This document shows, one piece after another, positions 1 to 7,074 of a DNA stretch of 12,299 nt (positions are counted from its first letter, which is position 1; each line of letters starts with the position of its first letter). The notes under the pieces were generated by a model, which was not told where the DNA came from, searched no databases, and worked only from the letters and a program-made list of their open reading frames with translations. The DNA comes from Pseudomonadota bacterium. GTDB lineage: Bacteria > Pseudomonadota > Gammaproteobacteria > Enterobacterales > Enterobacteriaceae. The stretch lies in NCBI GenBank assembly GCA_023425455.1, contig JAFACP010000243.1, positions 1-12,299 on the forward strand, given 5' to 3'. The position numbers and the translations under genes were made by a program.

Positions 1-412
<412 letters not shown>

Positions 413-433
413 GAAATATACAGCGATCTCAAA

Positions 434-721
434 TCACCAGTTCATTTGACTGGCGTGCGTCACAGTAAGATTGACGAAATCAGTATAGCCAACCACGTCA
501 ATTTTGGCTGAAATTTGACCAGACAATCCCCGCGCATCAAGATCATCTCTTAACGCAGAGACCGTTATGGGGGCATTGCAGAGGATTTCAACGAAACGGC
601 TACCGTCGAGCGCGGCGAGTACGCCATCCTGAATCAGCAGCAGCTCATCGCCTTCGCGCAACATGCTTATTAACGCATCGATGTCACATTGCCAGGGAGA
701 ACGGCTCAGGGTATGGAGCAT
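434..721 (-). CDS. tusB: Sulfurtransferase complex subunit TusB
   Basis: TusB is a subunit of the cytoplasmic TusBCD heterohexamer. This complex relays persulfide sulfur from TusA to TusE and on to MnmA, for 2-thiolation of U34 in the tRNAs for Lys, Glu and Gln. The protein has 95 residues, the same as E. coli TusB, and begins [10 protein letters not shown]. It has the family segment [12 protein letters not shown] and ends [17 protein letters not shown]. It lacks the catalytic cysteine that TusD carries, as expected. It starts 7 bases after the tusC stop and is the last gene of yheO-tusD-tusC-tusB. The str promoter lies just downstream, so read-through into rpsL is possible. The call rests on recalled similarity to E. 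coli and on the intact operon order. Confidence 0.95.
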   Translation of the reverse strand: MLHTLSRSPWQCDIDALISMLREGDELLLIQDGVLAALDGSRFVEILCNAPITVSALRDDLDARGLSGQISAKIDVVGYTDFVNLTVTHASQMNW

Positions 722-728
722 GACGGCC

Positions 729-1088
729 TCAGAAAGTCAGAACAGTATCATAGAGAGCAAGATGTTCCCGCAATATTTGGGAATCAAGGAGAGTGACATC
801 CAGCACGAAGGGCGTGCTGTCCTTAAGCCCGCGCGCGGCCAGAGAGTCGGCGCAAACAAAAAAGGTATCAATGTCGTACAGCGGCAGAACTTTAAAGGTT
901 GCGATGTAATCCCGCGCCAGAATTGCCTGTGGATGTTGGCCCGCCAGAAGCTGAAAAACGCCATCACTCAGGAAAAAGACGCCGATATCCTCAGTGAGTG
1001 CCGAGGTTGCGAGCAACGCATCCAGCCCTTCCCTTCCTGAGGAACTACCATGAGGAGCGGAGGAAAAAACGAACGCCACGCGCTTCAT
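729..1088 (-). CDS. tusC: Sulfurtransferase complex subunit TusC
   Basis: TusC is the DsrF-like subunit of the TusBCD sulfur-relay complex for mnm5s2U tRNA modification. The protein has 119 residues, the E. coli length. It opens [14 protein letters not shown], followed by the conserved [17 protein letters not shown] and the later segment [18 protein letters not shown]. The ATG at 1086-1088 shares its A with the tusD stop (TGATG), so the two genes overlap by one base and are probably translationally coupled. TusC has no catalytic persulfide cysteine of its own; its role is structural within the hexamer. No frame damage is visible. The C-terminal third is less like E. coli than the N-terminal half, which is normal for this subunit. 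Confidence 0.95.
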   Translation of the reverse strand: MKRVAFVFSSAPHGSSSGREGLDALLATSALTEDIGVFFLSDGVFQLLAGQHPQAILARDYIATFKVLPLYDIDTFFVCADSLAARGLKDSTPFVLDVTLLDSQILREHLALYDTVLTF

Positions 1089-1474
1089 CAGAATTGCACC
1101 ACTCTGTCACAGGTTAGCGCCGCCTGCGCCAGCGCACCCAGGCCACTTAACGAAAATCCAGGCTGCAGGTTACAAGCGGATAACCCCAGGCGTTCGGCTT
1201 CCGTTGCATCCGTCACGCCACGACGCAGCGCAGCCGCCACGCAAATATGCAGCTCAACGCCCTGATTTTCGTTTAACGCCTGCCAGGCTCGCACCAGATC
1301 AAACTCATCGCTCGCTGGCGAGGTAAACTGATTGGCGTTGTAGACCCCTTCCCGGTAGAAGAAGACGCTCGCCAGCTCATGCCCGGCCTCAAGCAATGCG
1401 CGGGCAAACTGCAGTGCACTGCTGGCCTGCTGTGTGCCATATGCCGGGCCGGTGACCATCAACGCAAAACGCAT
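1088..1474 (-). CDS. tusD: Sulfurtransferase complex subunit TusD
   Basis: TusD is the catalytic subunit of TusBCD. It accepts persulfide sulfur from TusA on a conserved cysteine and passes it towards TusE and MnmA for tRNA 2-thiouridylation. The protein has 128 residues, the family length, and begins [16 protein letters not shown]. The active-site cysteine is visible as Cys78 in [13 protein letters not shown], the same position as in E. coli. The C-terminus ([20 protein letters not shown]) is the usual one. Its ATG overlaps the yheO stop by one base (TAATG) and its own stop overlaps tusC by one base. This indicates a single coupled transcript driven from upstream of yheO. I see no separate promoter. 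Confidence 0.96.
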   Translation of the reverse strand: MRFALMVTGPAYGTQQASSALQFARALLEAGHELASVFFYREGVYNANQFTSPASDEFDLVRAWQALNENQGVELHICVAAALRRGVTDATEAERLGLSACNLQPGFSLSGLGALAQAALTCDRVVQF

Positions 1475-2196
1475 TACTTGTCTTGTCCCGCAAAATCGCC
1501 GCTCTTGAACTGGCGAATATAGAGGTAGACCGTGTGTTTAGAGATATTCAGACGATCGGCCACCTGGTTGATCGCATCTTTAATATCAAAAATGCCTTTC
1601 TCATAGAGGTTGAGCACTATCTGACGATTCTTGGCGTTGTTGGATACGTTGCGATCGGCGTTGACCTCTTCAATCGTGAACTCCAGCGTCTGGGTCACGA
1701 GATCCTCCACAGAAGAAGCAAAGTTGACAGATGATCCCACATCCGGCGTTTCAGGCGGAATAAAGGTGCTCATAATTTGCGAGAACGGGACATCAAGGTT
1801 CATGTTGATGCACAGTAACCCGATCACACGGTGCTCGCGGTTTCGTATGGCGATAGTTTCTGATTTCATCAGCACGCCACTTTTGGCGCGGGTGAAATAG
1901 CATTTTGAGACGCTGCTGTCCGCGCCGGTCATATCATGCAACATACGCAATGCAAGGTCGGTGATGGGGGAACCAATTTTACGACCGGTATGCTCACCAT
2001 TCGCAATGCGGATGGCTGAACACTTCAGATCTTGCAGGGAGTGTAAAACGATTTCGCAGTGGGACCCAATGAGCATCGCTAACCCGTCCACTACCGCTTC
2101 GTAGGATTTCAGAATATCGAAGTCGGTCTGGTCAAAAGGACGTTGATCCAGTAAATCGAGTTCACTGGTTTCGTTGGTTAAAAGCGACCTGGACAT
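1474..2196 (-). CDS. yheO: PAS-domain/HTH transcriptional regulator YheO
   Basis: YheO is a predicted cytoplasmic DNA-binding regulator of the YheO-like PAS plus HTH family. The 240 residues are nearly identical to E. coli YheO as I recall it. A PAS-like sensor domain covers roughly residues 25-135, with [26 protein letters not shown] and the terminal strand [13 protein letters not shown] helix-turn-helix lies at about 188-230: [14 protein letters not shown], then [23 protein letters not shown]. Such conservation beside less conserved tus genes suggests strong constraint. The ligand and targets are unknown to me. It is the first gene of the yheO-tusDCB operon. The ATG at 2194-2196 has an AAGGAG ribosome binding site about 10 bases upstream. 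That site is the 3' arm of a small hairpin (separate entry). Confidence 0.93.
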   Translation of the reverse strand: MSRSLLTNETSELDLLDQRPFDQTDFDILKSYEAVVDGLAMLIGSHCEIVLHSLQDLKCSAIRIANGEHTGRKIGSPITDLALRMLHDMTGADSSVSKCYFTRAKSGVLMKSETIAIRNREHRVIGLLCINMNLDVPFSQIMSTFIPPETPDVGSSVNFASSVEDLVTQTLEFTIEEVNADRNVSNNAKNRQIVLNLYEKGIFDIKDAINQVADRLNISKHTVYLYIRQFKSGDFAGQDK

Positions 2197-2205
2197 GAAA
2201 AAAAC

Positions 2206-2221
2206 ACTCCTTTTCAGGAGC
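2206..2221 (-). promoter_or_regulatory. Hairpin sequestering the yheO ribosome binding site
   Basis: In the yheO transcript the sequence GCUCCU-GAAA-AGGAGU forms a stem of 5 Watson-Crick pairs plus a terminal G-U, closed by a GAAA (GNRA) tetraloop. The 3' arm AGGAG is the Shine-Dalgarno of yheO, 9-10 bases before the ATG. Folding would limit ribosome access. A longer-range partner (GCCTG at 2220-2224 with CAGGC at 2242-2246) shares base 2220, so competing folds are possible. The structure is seen; a regulatory role is inferred. Confidence 0.5.
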
Positions 2222-2303
2222 CTGTCGTTATGTTTTCAGGGCAGGCTCATTATCTACACGGACAACTAAATTAATACAGCGTGCGTAACGCTTTCCAGTG
2301 TTA

Positions 2304-2309
2304 ATTATA
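2304..2309 (-). promoter_or_regulatory. Possible -10 element for yheO-tusDCB
   Basis: A perfect TATAAT lies on the minus strand 12 bases beyond the U-tract of the fkpA terminator, and would start transcription near 2297 with a leader of about 100 nt. No good -35 is present at 16-18 bases; that region is the terminator T-run. The promoter would therefore need an activator or be weak. A promoter for this operon must lie somewhere between fkpA and yheO; this is the best candidate. Confidence 0.35.
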
Positions 2310-2322
2310 TCTGCCCTGCAAT

Positions 2323-2351
2323 AAAAAAAACCGCCGCCTTAAAGGCGGCGG
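2323..2351 (-). terminator. Rho-independent terminator of fkpA
   Basis: A perfect 8-bp GC stem (CCGCCGCC at 2331-2338, GGCGGCGG at 2344-2351) with a 5-base loop is followed, in the direction of fkpA transcription, by a run of eight T (A-run at 2323-2330 on the plus strand). It begins 12 bases past the fkpA stop. It separates fkpA from the co-directional yheO operon. Confidence 0.92.
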
Positions 2352-2362
2352 TTTTCACATCA

Positions 2363-3184
2363 TTACTTTTTCGCGTCGGTCGCTGCTTTCGCGTCCGCCG
2401 GTGCGTCTGCTTTCGCATCAGCTTTCGGGGCTGGTTTAATGTCCAGCAGCTCTACATCGAAGACCAGCGTAGAGTTCGCAGGGATACCCGGAACACCGGT
2501 TTTACCGTAAGCCAGATCTGGTGGGATAACCAGCTTGATCTTACCGCCTTTCTTGATGTTCTTCAGACCTTCAGTCCAGCCTGGGATCACGCCGTCCAGA
2601 CGGAAGGAGAGCGGTTCACCACGGGTGTAGGAGTTATCGAACTCTTTACCGTCGATCAGCGTACCTTTGTAGTTAACCACGACGGTATCGCTGTCTTTAG
2701 GCGCATCGCCAGTACCTTCTTTTTCTACCTTATAAACCAGGCCGGTCGAGGAGGTTTTTACGCCCTTCTCTTTAGCGAACGTGTCGCGGTAGGCTTTACC
2801 TTTCGCTTCGTTCTCTTTTGCGTCAGCGTCCATTTTGGTCTGAGCCGCGGTTTTCACACGTGCTTCGAACGCCTGAAGTGTCTGTTCGATTTCCTGATCG
2901 GACAGTTTGCTCTTGTCTGCAAATGCATCCTGAACGCCGGCGATCAGCTGAGCTTTATCCAGCTTAATACCGAGTTTTTCTTGCTCTTTCAGAGAGTTTT
3001 CCATGTAGCGTCCCAGAGACGCGCCAAGTGCGTAGGCGGATTTCTGGTCGTCATTTTTGAACGCGGCTTTGCTGTCTGCTGTTGCAGCAGGTTTTGCAGC
3101 AGTATCAGCAGCGAAAGACAGCGGTGCATTCAGTGCGATAGCCATCGTCGTCGCCAGCAGCGTTACTTTGAACAGTGATTTCAT
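2363..3184 (-). CDS. fkpA: FKBP-type peptidyl-prolyl isomerase FkpA, periplasmic
   Basis: FkpA is a periplasmic prolyl isomerase and chaperone for envelope proteins. The 273 residues compare with 270 in E. coli. A Sec signal peptide covers residues 1-25: MKSLFK, a hydrophobic core, then PLSFA cut before ADTAAKP. Residues about 40-140 form the helical dimerisation domain (DDQKSAYALGASLGRYMENS, LSDQEIEQTLQAFEARV). The FKBP catalytic domain is at about 147-250, with VVNYKGTLIDGKEFDNSY, PGWTEGLK, GGKIKLVIPPDLAYG and VFDVELLDIK. The last 24 residues are a low-complexity Ala/Lys/Asp tail, three residues longer than in E. coli, which accounts for the length difference. The ATG at 3182-3184 is preceded by a GGAG site. 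The gene is monocistronic, with its own sigmaE-like promoter and terminator, and divergent from slyX. Confidence 0.97.
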   Translation of the reverse strand: MKSLFKVTLLATTMAIALNAPLSFAADTAAKPAATADSKAAFKNDDQKSAYALGASLGRYMENSLKEQEKLGIKLDKAQLIAGVQDAFADKSKLSDQEIEQTLQAFEARVKTAAQTKMDADAKENEAKGKAYRDTFAKEKGVKTSSTGLVYKVEKEGTGDAPKDSDTVVVNYKGTLIDGKEFDNSYTRGEPLSFRLDGVIPGWTEGLKNIKKGGKIKLVIPPDLAYGKTGVPGIPANSTLVFDVELLDIKPAPKADAKADAPADAKAATDAKK

Positions 3185-3199
3185 CCATATCTCCAGGGC

Positions 3200-3218
3200 C
3201 TGGGGACTCTCACCCCAG
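3200..3218 (-). other. Hairpin in the fkpA 5' leader
   Basis: A perfect 6-bp inverted repeat (CTGGGG, 7-base loop, CCCCAG in the transcript) ends about 15 bases before the fkpA ATG. Its 3' arm CCAG could instead pair with the CTGG that begins the ribosome binding site (CCAG-GCC-CTGG, 3193-3203). Two exclusive folds are therefore possible, one of which covers the ribosome site. The pairings are seen; any switch is speculative. Confidence 0.4.
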
Positions 3219-3298
3219 CGTTAAACGTAAATGAGTGACGTACTATAAATCGTTGCGGAAGAAATCTACAGACAGACTCCCCCTATTCTCGCCACTTT

Positions 3299-3326
3299 TA
3301 AGACTATTTTTGTTTAAATTAGTTTC
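3299..3326 (-). promoter_or_regulatory. Probable sigmaE promoter of fkpA
   Basis: On the minus strand GAAACTA (3320-3326; 5 of 7 match to the sigmaE -35 GGAACTT) is followed after exactly 16 bases by TCTTA (3299-3303; 4 of 5 match to the -10 TCTGA). The spacer is AT-rich. fkpA is an established member of the sigmaE envelope-stress regulon in E. coli, so a site here is expected. The predicted start near 3293 gives a leader of about 109 nt. Confidence 0.6.
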
Positions 3327-3422
3327 TTACGCCGGGGATGATTACTGCACGGAAGAATAAACTCGGTTAAACTTCGCCGCCGCCGGCCAATAATGGCGAA
3401 TCAGAAACAGACGAGGTGAATC

Positions 3423-3641
3423 GTGAAAGAGACAACCACAGAAGCGAGACTGGCTGAACTGGAAAGCCGCCTGGCCTTTCAGGACATCACCATCGAAGAG
3501 CTAAACCAGACGGTGACCGCGCATGAGCTTGAGATGGCGAAACTGCGGGATCATATGCGTCTGCTGACAGAGAAACTGAAGGCAACGCAGCCGTCAAACA
3601 TCGCCTCTCAGTCGGAAGAGACGCCGCCTCCCCATTATTGA
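3423..3641 (+). CDS. slyX: SlyX family coiled-coil protein
   Basis: SlyX is a small cytoplasmic protein of unknown biochemical function. The 72 residues match the E. coli length. The core [24 protein letters not shown]...[18 protein letters not shown] reads as one long amphipathic coiled coil (about residues 8-55), followed by a polar tail ending SEETPPPHY that is characteristic of the family. The start is GTG (3423-3425). An in-frame TGA at 3417-3419 excludes any longer form, and GAGGTG just upstream serves as the ribosome site. It diverges from fkpA and converges on slyD, sharing a bidirectional terminator with it. The name records its discovery beside slyD and implies no role in lysis. I see no good sigma70 promoter; one presumably lies within 3327-3410. 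Confidence 0.95.
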   Translation: MKETTTEARLAELESRLAFQDITIEELNQTVTAHELEMAKLRDHMRLLTEKLKATQPSNIASQSEETPPPHY

Positions 3642-3645
3642 GGCG

Positions 3646-3675
3646 AAAAAAAAAGCGGGTTTACCCGCTTTTTTT
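3646..3675. terminator. Bidirectional terminator between slyX and slyD
   Basis: A 6-bp stem (GCGGGT at 3655-3660, ACCCGC at 3663-3668) is flanked by nine A on the left and seven T on the right. It therefore gives a U-tract in both directions; the A and T runs can also extend the pairing. It begins 5 bases after the slyX stop and ends 15 bases before the slyD stop, so it serves both convergent genes. Confidence 0.93.
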
Positions 3676-3690
3676 GTCTGCATCACGCAA

Positions 3691-4272
3691 TCAGTGGCAA
3701 CCGCAGCCACCGTTACCGCCGCAACCACCTTTACCGTGATCATGACCATGGTCGTGATCGTGACCACCGCAGCAGCCATCATGGTCATGATCGTGATCGT
3801 GACCGTGCGCACCGTGAACGTGGCCGTGGGCCAGCTCTTCTTCGGTTGCTTCGCGGATAGCAACAACTTCTACGTTGAATTTCAGGTTCTGACCCGCCAG
3901 CATGTGGTTGCCGTCAACCACAACGTGGTCGTCCTGCACTTCGGTGATTTCTACCGGAACCGGACCCTGGTCAGTTTCCGCCAGGAAGCGCATTCCCACC
4001 TGCAGTTCGTCAACGCCCATGAACACATCTTTAGGCACACGCTGAACCAGATTGTCATCATACTGACCGTAAGCGTCGTTCGCGCCTACAGCAACATCGA
4101 ATTTGTCGCCAACGTCGTGACCTTCCAGCGCGTTCTCCAGGCCGGAAATCAGGGAACCGTGACCATGCAGGTAGTCCAGCGGCGCACTCACCGGAGACTC
4201 ATCAACCACCACACCGTCTTCTGTACGTACCTGATAGGCCAGGCTGACCACCAGGTCTTTTGCTACTTTCAT
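3691..4272 (-). CDS. slyD: FKBP-type peptidyl-prolyl isomerase / metallochaperone SlyD
   Basis: SlyD is a cytosolic prolyl isomerase and chaperone that also supplies nickel during [NiFe]-hydrogenase maturation, with HypA/HypB. The 193 residues compare with 196 in E. coli. The N-terminal FKBP half (residues 1-70) has MKVAKDLVVSLAYQVRTEDG, SAPLDYLHGHGSLISGLE and GANDAYGQYD. The insert-in-flap chaperone domain is at about 76-120. The FKBP fold then closes with LKFNVEVVAIREATEEELAHG. The tail from residue 149 is metal-binding: about 14 His and 5 Cys in 45 residues, with HDHDHDHDGCCGGHDHDHGH. It is encoded by imperfect GTGATC-type repeats that could slip. The start ATG at 4270-4272 has a CAGGAG site. 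SlyD is also the host factor for phiX174 lysis protein E. It converges with slyX. Confidence 0.97.
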   Translation of the reverse strand: MKVAKDLVVSLAYQVRTEDGVVVDESPVSAPLDYLHGHGSLISGLENALEGHDVGDKFDVAVGANDAYGQYDDNLVQRVPKDVFMGVDELQVGMRFLAETDQGPVPVEITEVQDDHVVVDGNHMLAGQNLKFNVEVVAIREATEEELAHGHVHGAHGHDHDHDHDGCCGGHDHDHGHDHGKGGCGGNGGCGCH

Positions 4273-4303
4273 GATATCTCCTGAGCGTGGGAAAATTGCT
4301 GGC

Positions 4304-4325
4304 GCAGATTGTAGCGGAAATCTGC
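4304..4325 (-). promoter_or_regulatory. Dyad overlapping the putative slyD -10 element
   Basis: A perfect 7-bp inverted repeat (GCAGATT at 4304-4310, AATCTGC at 4319-4325, 8-base spacer) lies 32-53 bases upstream of slyD. On the minus strand the best -10 (TACAAT, 4308-4313) is inside it; the -35 at the correct distance is poor. The dyad could be an operator or a leader stem. No U-tract follows, so it is not a terminator for yheV. Its function is unknown. Confidence 0.4.
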
Positions 4326-4366
4326 ACCCGTGTACCCTTTAGCTTAAAAAAACTCAGGCCATATCG

Positions 4367-4567
4367 CTAGTCCGGATGGAAAATGCCGATCACTTGCTCC
4401 TCTTTTCGGACATGTTCCCGTGCCTCTTTGTCAGCTTCACGCATCTGGTGGCCACATTTAACACACTCAACAATATCAATATTATTCTCACGCCACATTG
4501 CCAGTGAATCTCGCGCCTGACAGGCCGGACAGGTTGCGCCGGCGATAAAGCGTTTACGTACAGCCAT
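4367..4567 (-). CDS. yheV: YheV family zinc-ribbon protein
   Basis: This is a small putative metal-binding protein of unknown function, 66 residues as in E. coli YheV. Two CxxC pairs are visible, Cys13/Cys16 (TCPACQ) and Cys35/Cys38 (ECVKCGH), 18 residues apart, the layout of a zinc ribbon. The C-terminal EADKEAREHVRKEEQVIGIFHPD is the conserved family tail. The start ATG at 4565-4567 has AAGGGTAA as its ribosome site and lies 12 bases after the kefB stop, so the gene is probably the last of kefG-kefB-yheV. Whether it has any role in K+ efflux is unknown. I see no strong terminator between it and slyD, so some read-through into slyD is possible. Confidence 0.93.
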   Translation of the reverse strand: MAVRKRFIAGATCPACQARDSLAMWRENNIDIVECVKCGHQMREADKEAREHVRKEEQVIGIFHPD

Positions 4568-4579
4568 CTTATTTACCCT

Positions 4580-6385
4580 TTATTCAAATTCGTCCCAGCC
4601 GTCCAGTTGGCGCCTTTCCTGCTGCATTTCGCGCTGAAAAATCTCCTCCAGCTCGCGGCGCGCTTCCCGCACGCGTGAAATTTGCGCCGTATCGGTATGA
4701 ACAGGCATTAGCTCACGCAGCATGCGCATATCCAGCCGACGGAAATGCATCTGGGCACGCTGCGCCTGGTGAGGATGCATGCCCAGCGTGATAAGCGCCT
4801 TGCGCCCAAGCTCCAGCGCGCTGGAAAAGGTCTCGCGTGAGAAGTGTTTCACACCTGCCTGCAAAAGTTCGTGAGCCTCAACACGGCCACGTGCACGCGC
4901 CAGAATATGCAGATGCGGGTAGTGCTGCTGGCAAAGCTCCACCAGCTTCATGGTATCTTCCGGATCATTACAGGTAATGACGATGGATTCAGCCGCTTCC
5001 GCCCCGGCTGAACGCAATAACTCCAGCTGAGTGGCATCGCCGTAATACACTTTATAACCATATTTACGCATCAGGTTGACCGCGCTGATATCGCGCTCCA
5101 GCACCGTAATACGCATTTTATTGGCCATCAGCAGGCGACCGATAACCTGCCCGAAACGACCAAAGCCGACAATAATCACCTGCGGTTTGTCATCTTCCAC
5201 CCAGGGCGTTTCATCTTCGTTATCGCCCGGGTTAATGCGCCGTGACAAAAATTTATCCACCAGCGTCATCAGCAGCGGCGTAGTCATCATCGACAGGGTT
5301 ACCGTCACCAGCAGCAGCGCCATCTGCTCATCTTTAAACAGCTTTTGGGATGATGCGATAGAGAACAGCACAAACGCGAACTCGCCGCCCTGACTCAACA
5401 CGCTGGCAAACTGCATCCGTTCGGAACTGCGCAGCCCGTAAACCCGCGCCAGCAGGTACAGCACCAGCGTCTTCACCGCCACCAGCACAATCACGCTCAG
5501 AATAACCCACACCAGGTGGGTATACAGCGCGCCGAGATTGAGCGCCATGCCGACAGAGATAAAGAACAGCCCCAGCAGCAGCCCTTTGAAGGGATCGATG
5601 GCAATTTCCAGCTCGTGCCGGTATTCACTCTCAGCCAGCAGCACCCCGGCGATAAAAGTGCCAAGCGCCATCGACAGCCCCAGCGCATCCATAAACAGCG
5701 CCGAACCCAGCACCAACAGCAGCGTCGCGGCGGTAAACACCTCGCGCACGCCGGATGCGGCAATAAAGCGAAACACCGGGCGCAGTAAAAAACGTCCGCC
5801 AATCAGCATGCCCGCAAAGGCCAGCACCTTCATGGAGACTTTCACCCAGTCGAAATGATCGTCGCCCGACCCTGCCAGCAGCGGCACCAGCGCCAGGGCC
5901 GGGATCACCGCCAGATCCTGAAACAGCAGCACTGAAAAACCAAGCTGCCCGGCCTCACTGCGGTTCATCCCCTTGTCGCGCATCAGCTGCAGCGCCATCG
6001 CCGTGGAGGACATCGCCAGGCCAATACCGCCGATAACCGCCGCCTGCCAGCTGAAGTGGGTAAGCATTAACAACCCGGCGAGGATCGCAGCGCTAAACAG
6101 AACCTGCGCCGCCCCGACGCCAAAGATAGACTGGCGAAGCTGCCACAGTTTTGCGGGGTTCAGCTCAAGGCCGATGATGAACATCAGGAACACCACGCCC
6201 AGTTCAGAAAAGTGGAGGATCTCATCCACATCGCTGATAAACCCAAGTCCCCACGGGCCAATCACGATCCCCGCCAGCAAATAGCCGAGCACCGCCCCAA
6301 TGCCAATCCGCGAGGCCAGCGGTACCGCCACAACGGCGGCGAATAAAAACAGCACGCCTGCCAGAAGCAGGTTCGATCCTTCCAT
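4580..6385 (-). CDS. kefB: Glutathione-regulated potassium-efflux system protein KefB
   Basis: KefB is an inner-membrane K+/H+ antiporter of the CPA2 family. It is held shut by glutathione and opened by glutathione adducts, acidifying the cytoplasm to protect against electrophiles such as methylglyoxal. I place the start at the ATG (6383-6385) reading [18 protein letters not shown], giving 601 residues as in E. coli. It overlaps the kefG stop by one base (TAATG). A longer frame with 12 extra residues exists but lies inside kefG and is not family-like. Residues 1-380 hold about 12 membrane helices, with [15 protein letters not shown] and LLFQDLAV (Asp157) motifs and the regulatory loop SEYRHELE (253-260). 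A cytosolic RCK/KTN domain starts near 400, with the nucleotide-binding GFGRFG at 407-412. The charged C-terminus ends [11 protein letters not shown]. Confidence 0.97.
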   Translation of the reverse strand: MEGSNLLLAGVLFLFAAVVAVPLASRIGIGAVLGYLLAGIVIGPWGLGFISDVDEILHFSELGVVFLMFIIGLELNPAKLWQLRQSIFGVGAAQVLFSAAILAGLLMLTHFSWQAAVIGGIGLAMSSTAMALQLMRDKGMNRSEAGQLGFSVLLFQDLAVIPALALVPLLAGSGDDHFDWVKVSMKVLAFAGMLIGGRFLLRPVFRFIAASGVREVFTAATLLLVLGSALFMDALGLSMALGTFIAGVLLAESEYRHELEIAIDPFKGLLLGLFFISVGMALNLGALYTHLVWVILSVIVLVAVKTLVLYLLARVYGLRSSERMQFASVLSQGGEFAFVLFSIASSQKLFKDEQMALLLVTVTLSMMTTPLLMTLVDKFLSRRINPGDNEDETPWVEDDKPQVIIVGFGRFGQVIGRLLMANKMRITVLERDISAVNLMRKYGYKVYYGDATQLELLRSAGAEAAESIVITCNDPEDTMKLVELCQQHYPHLHILARARGRVEAHELLQAGVKHFSRETFSSALELGRKALITLGMHPHQAQRAQMHFRRLDMRMLRELMPVHTDTAQISRVREARRELEEIFQREMQQERRQLDGWDEFE

Positions 6386-6939
6386 TAGCGCCCTCCTGTC
6401 TGGATCGGGGATGCCAGCCATTCGCCATAGGCCCTGGCGTGGCTTGCCAGCGCTTCAGAGGCCTGACGACGGGCCCAATAGACAATGATCGGGCTCATCC
6501 AGTGCATACGACACATCGCCGCGGTCAGCTCGAATGGCCGTAAAATATCGCTCATTGGATAGCGATTCAGTCCATCGTAACGGTAAGCGCTCTCCGGCTC
6601 TCCGGTGGTGATCACGCTGCGCCAGTACTTTCCCGCCAGCTGGTTGCCGCCCACGCCGCTCGAGAATCCACGGCTCAGAACGCGATCCAGCCACTCTTTC
6701 AGCAGGGCCGGACAACTGTAGGTATAAAGCGGGTGCTGGAACACAATAACGTCATGCTGACGCAACAGCTCCTGCTCATAGGGAATATCGATAAAAAAAT
6801 CAGGATAGTGCGCGTAGAGATCGTGCACCGTCACATTGCTAAGCTGTGATGCCGGCTTAAGCAGCACCCGGTTCGCCACCGAGTCCTGAGATTCCGGATG
6901 GGCATACAGCAGCAGCACTTTTGCTGTCTGAGACATCAT
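6385..6939 (-). CDS. kefG: Ancillary protein KefG of the KefB efflux system (flavodoxin-like)
   Basis: KefG is a cytoplasmic NAD(P)H-quinone-oxidoreductase-like flavoprotein that binds and is needed for full activity of KefB. The 184 residues match E. coli. The flavodoxin-like fold opens [20 protein letters not shown]. It continues through [27 protein letters not shown] (about 62-88) to the typical [22 protein letters not shown] (98-119), the region that binds FMN in relatives. The start offers two adjacent ATGs (6937-6939 and 6934-6936) behind GGGAGGGG. The second is better spaced, but I keep the first in line with E. coli. It is the first gene of kefG-kefB-yheV and diverges from yheS across 135 bases. 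The stop overlaps the kefB ATG. Confidence 0.96.
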   Translation of the reverse strand: MMSQTAKVLLLYAHPESQDSVANRVLLKPASQLSNVTVHDLYAHYPDFFIDIPYEQELLRQHDVIVFQHPLYTYSCPALLKEWLDRVLSRGFSSGVGGNQLAGKYWRSVITTGEPESAYRYDGLNRYPMSDILRPFELTAAMCRMHWMSPIIVYWARRQASEALASHARAYGEWLASPIQTGGR

Positions 6940-7024
6940 TCCCCTCCCGGTTCTGTTTCTGTTTTTGTGTCTGGTCGTCGTTTTGGGCTACCATGGCGGC
7001 CCGGTGGGGGAAATGGCCCACACC

Positions 7025-7052
7025 TTACATTATCATAATGACAAATTAACAT
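7025..7052 (+). promoter_or_regulatory. Possible sigma70 promoter of yheS
   Basis: TTACAT (7025-7030), a 16-base spacer and TAACAT (7047-7052) give a moderate -35/-10 pair with a predicted start near 7059, only about 16 bases before the yheS ATG. It is the best plus-strand candidate in the 135-base intergenic region, but both boxes deviate from consensus. Confidence 0.35.
7028..7040. promoter_or_regulatory. Perfect palindrome in the kefG/yheS divergent region
   Basis: CATTAT-C-ATAATG is a perfect 13-base palindrome with an odd centre. It lies in the AT-rich centre of the region between the divergent kefG and yheS. It overlaps the possible yheS -35/spacer and a TATGAT-type -10 for kefG, so a bound protein could affect both directions. 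No known operator consensus is matched convincingly. The dyad is seen; the operator role is inferred. Confidence 0.35.
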
Positions 7053-7074
7053 AGTCGGAACATACGGCGCTTCT

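Noticed and set aside
3694..4284. A 196-codon open frame on the plus strand opposite slyD
   Set aside because: It is the antisense of slyD; its sequence is low-complexity Val/Thr/Ile from the repeat tract, with no family features and no ribosome site.
4330..4366. A T-run after yheV on the minus strand, considered as a terminator
   Set aside because: There is a run of seven T but no convincing GC stem directly before it.
6386..6421. A 12-codon N-terminal extension of kefB
   Set aside because: It lies wholly within the kefG 3' end, and the family protein starts at MEGS; the TAATG overlap gives the proper start.
7004..7020. GTGGG...CCCAC inverted repeat in the kefG leader
   Set aside because: Only five pairs with an eight-base loop in a G/C-rich stretch; likely chance.
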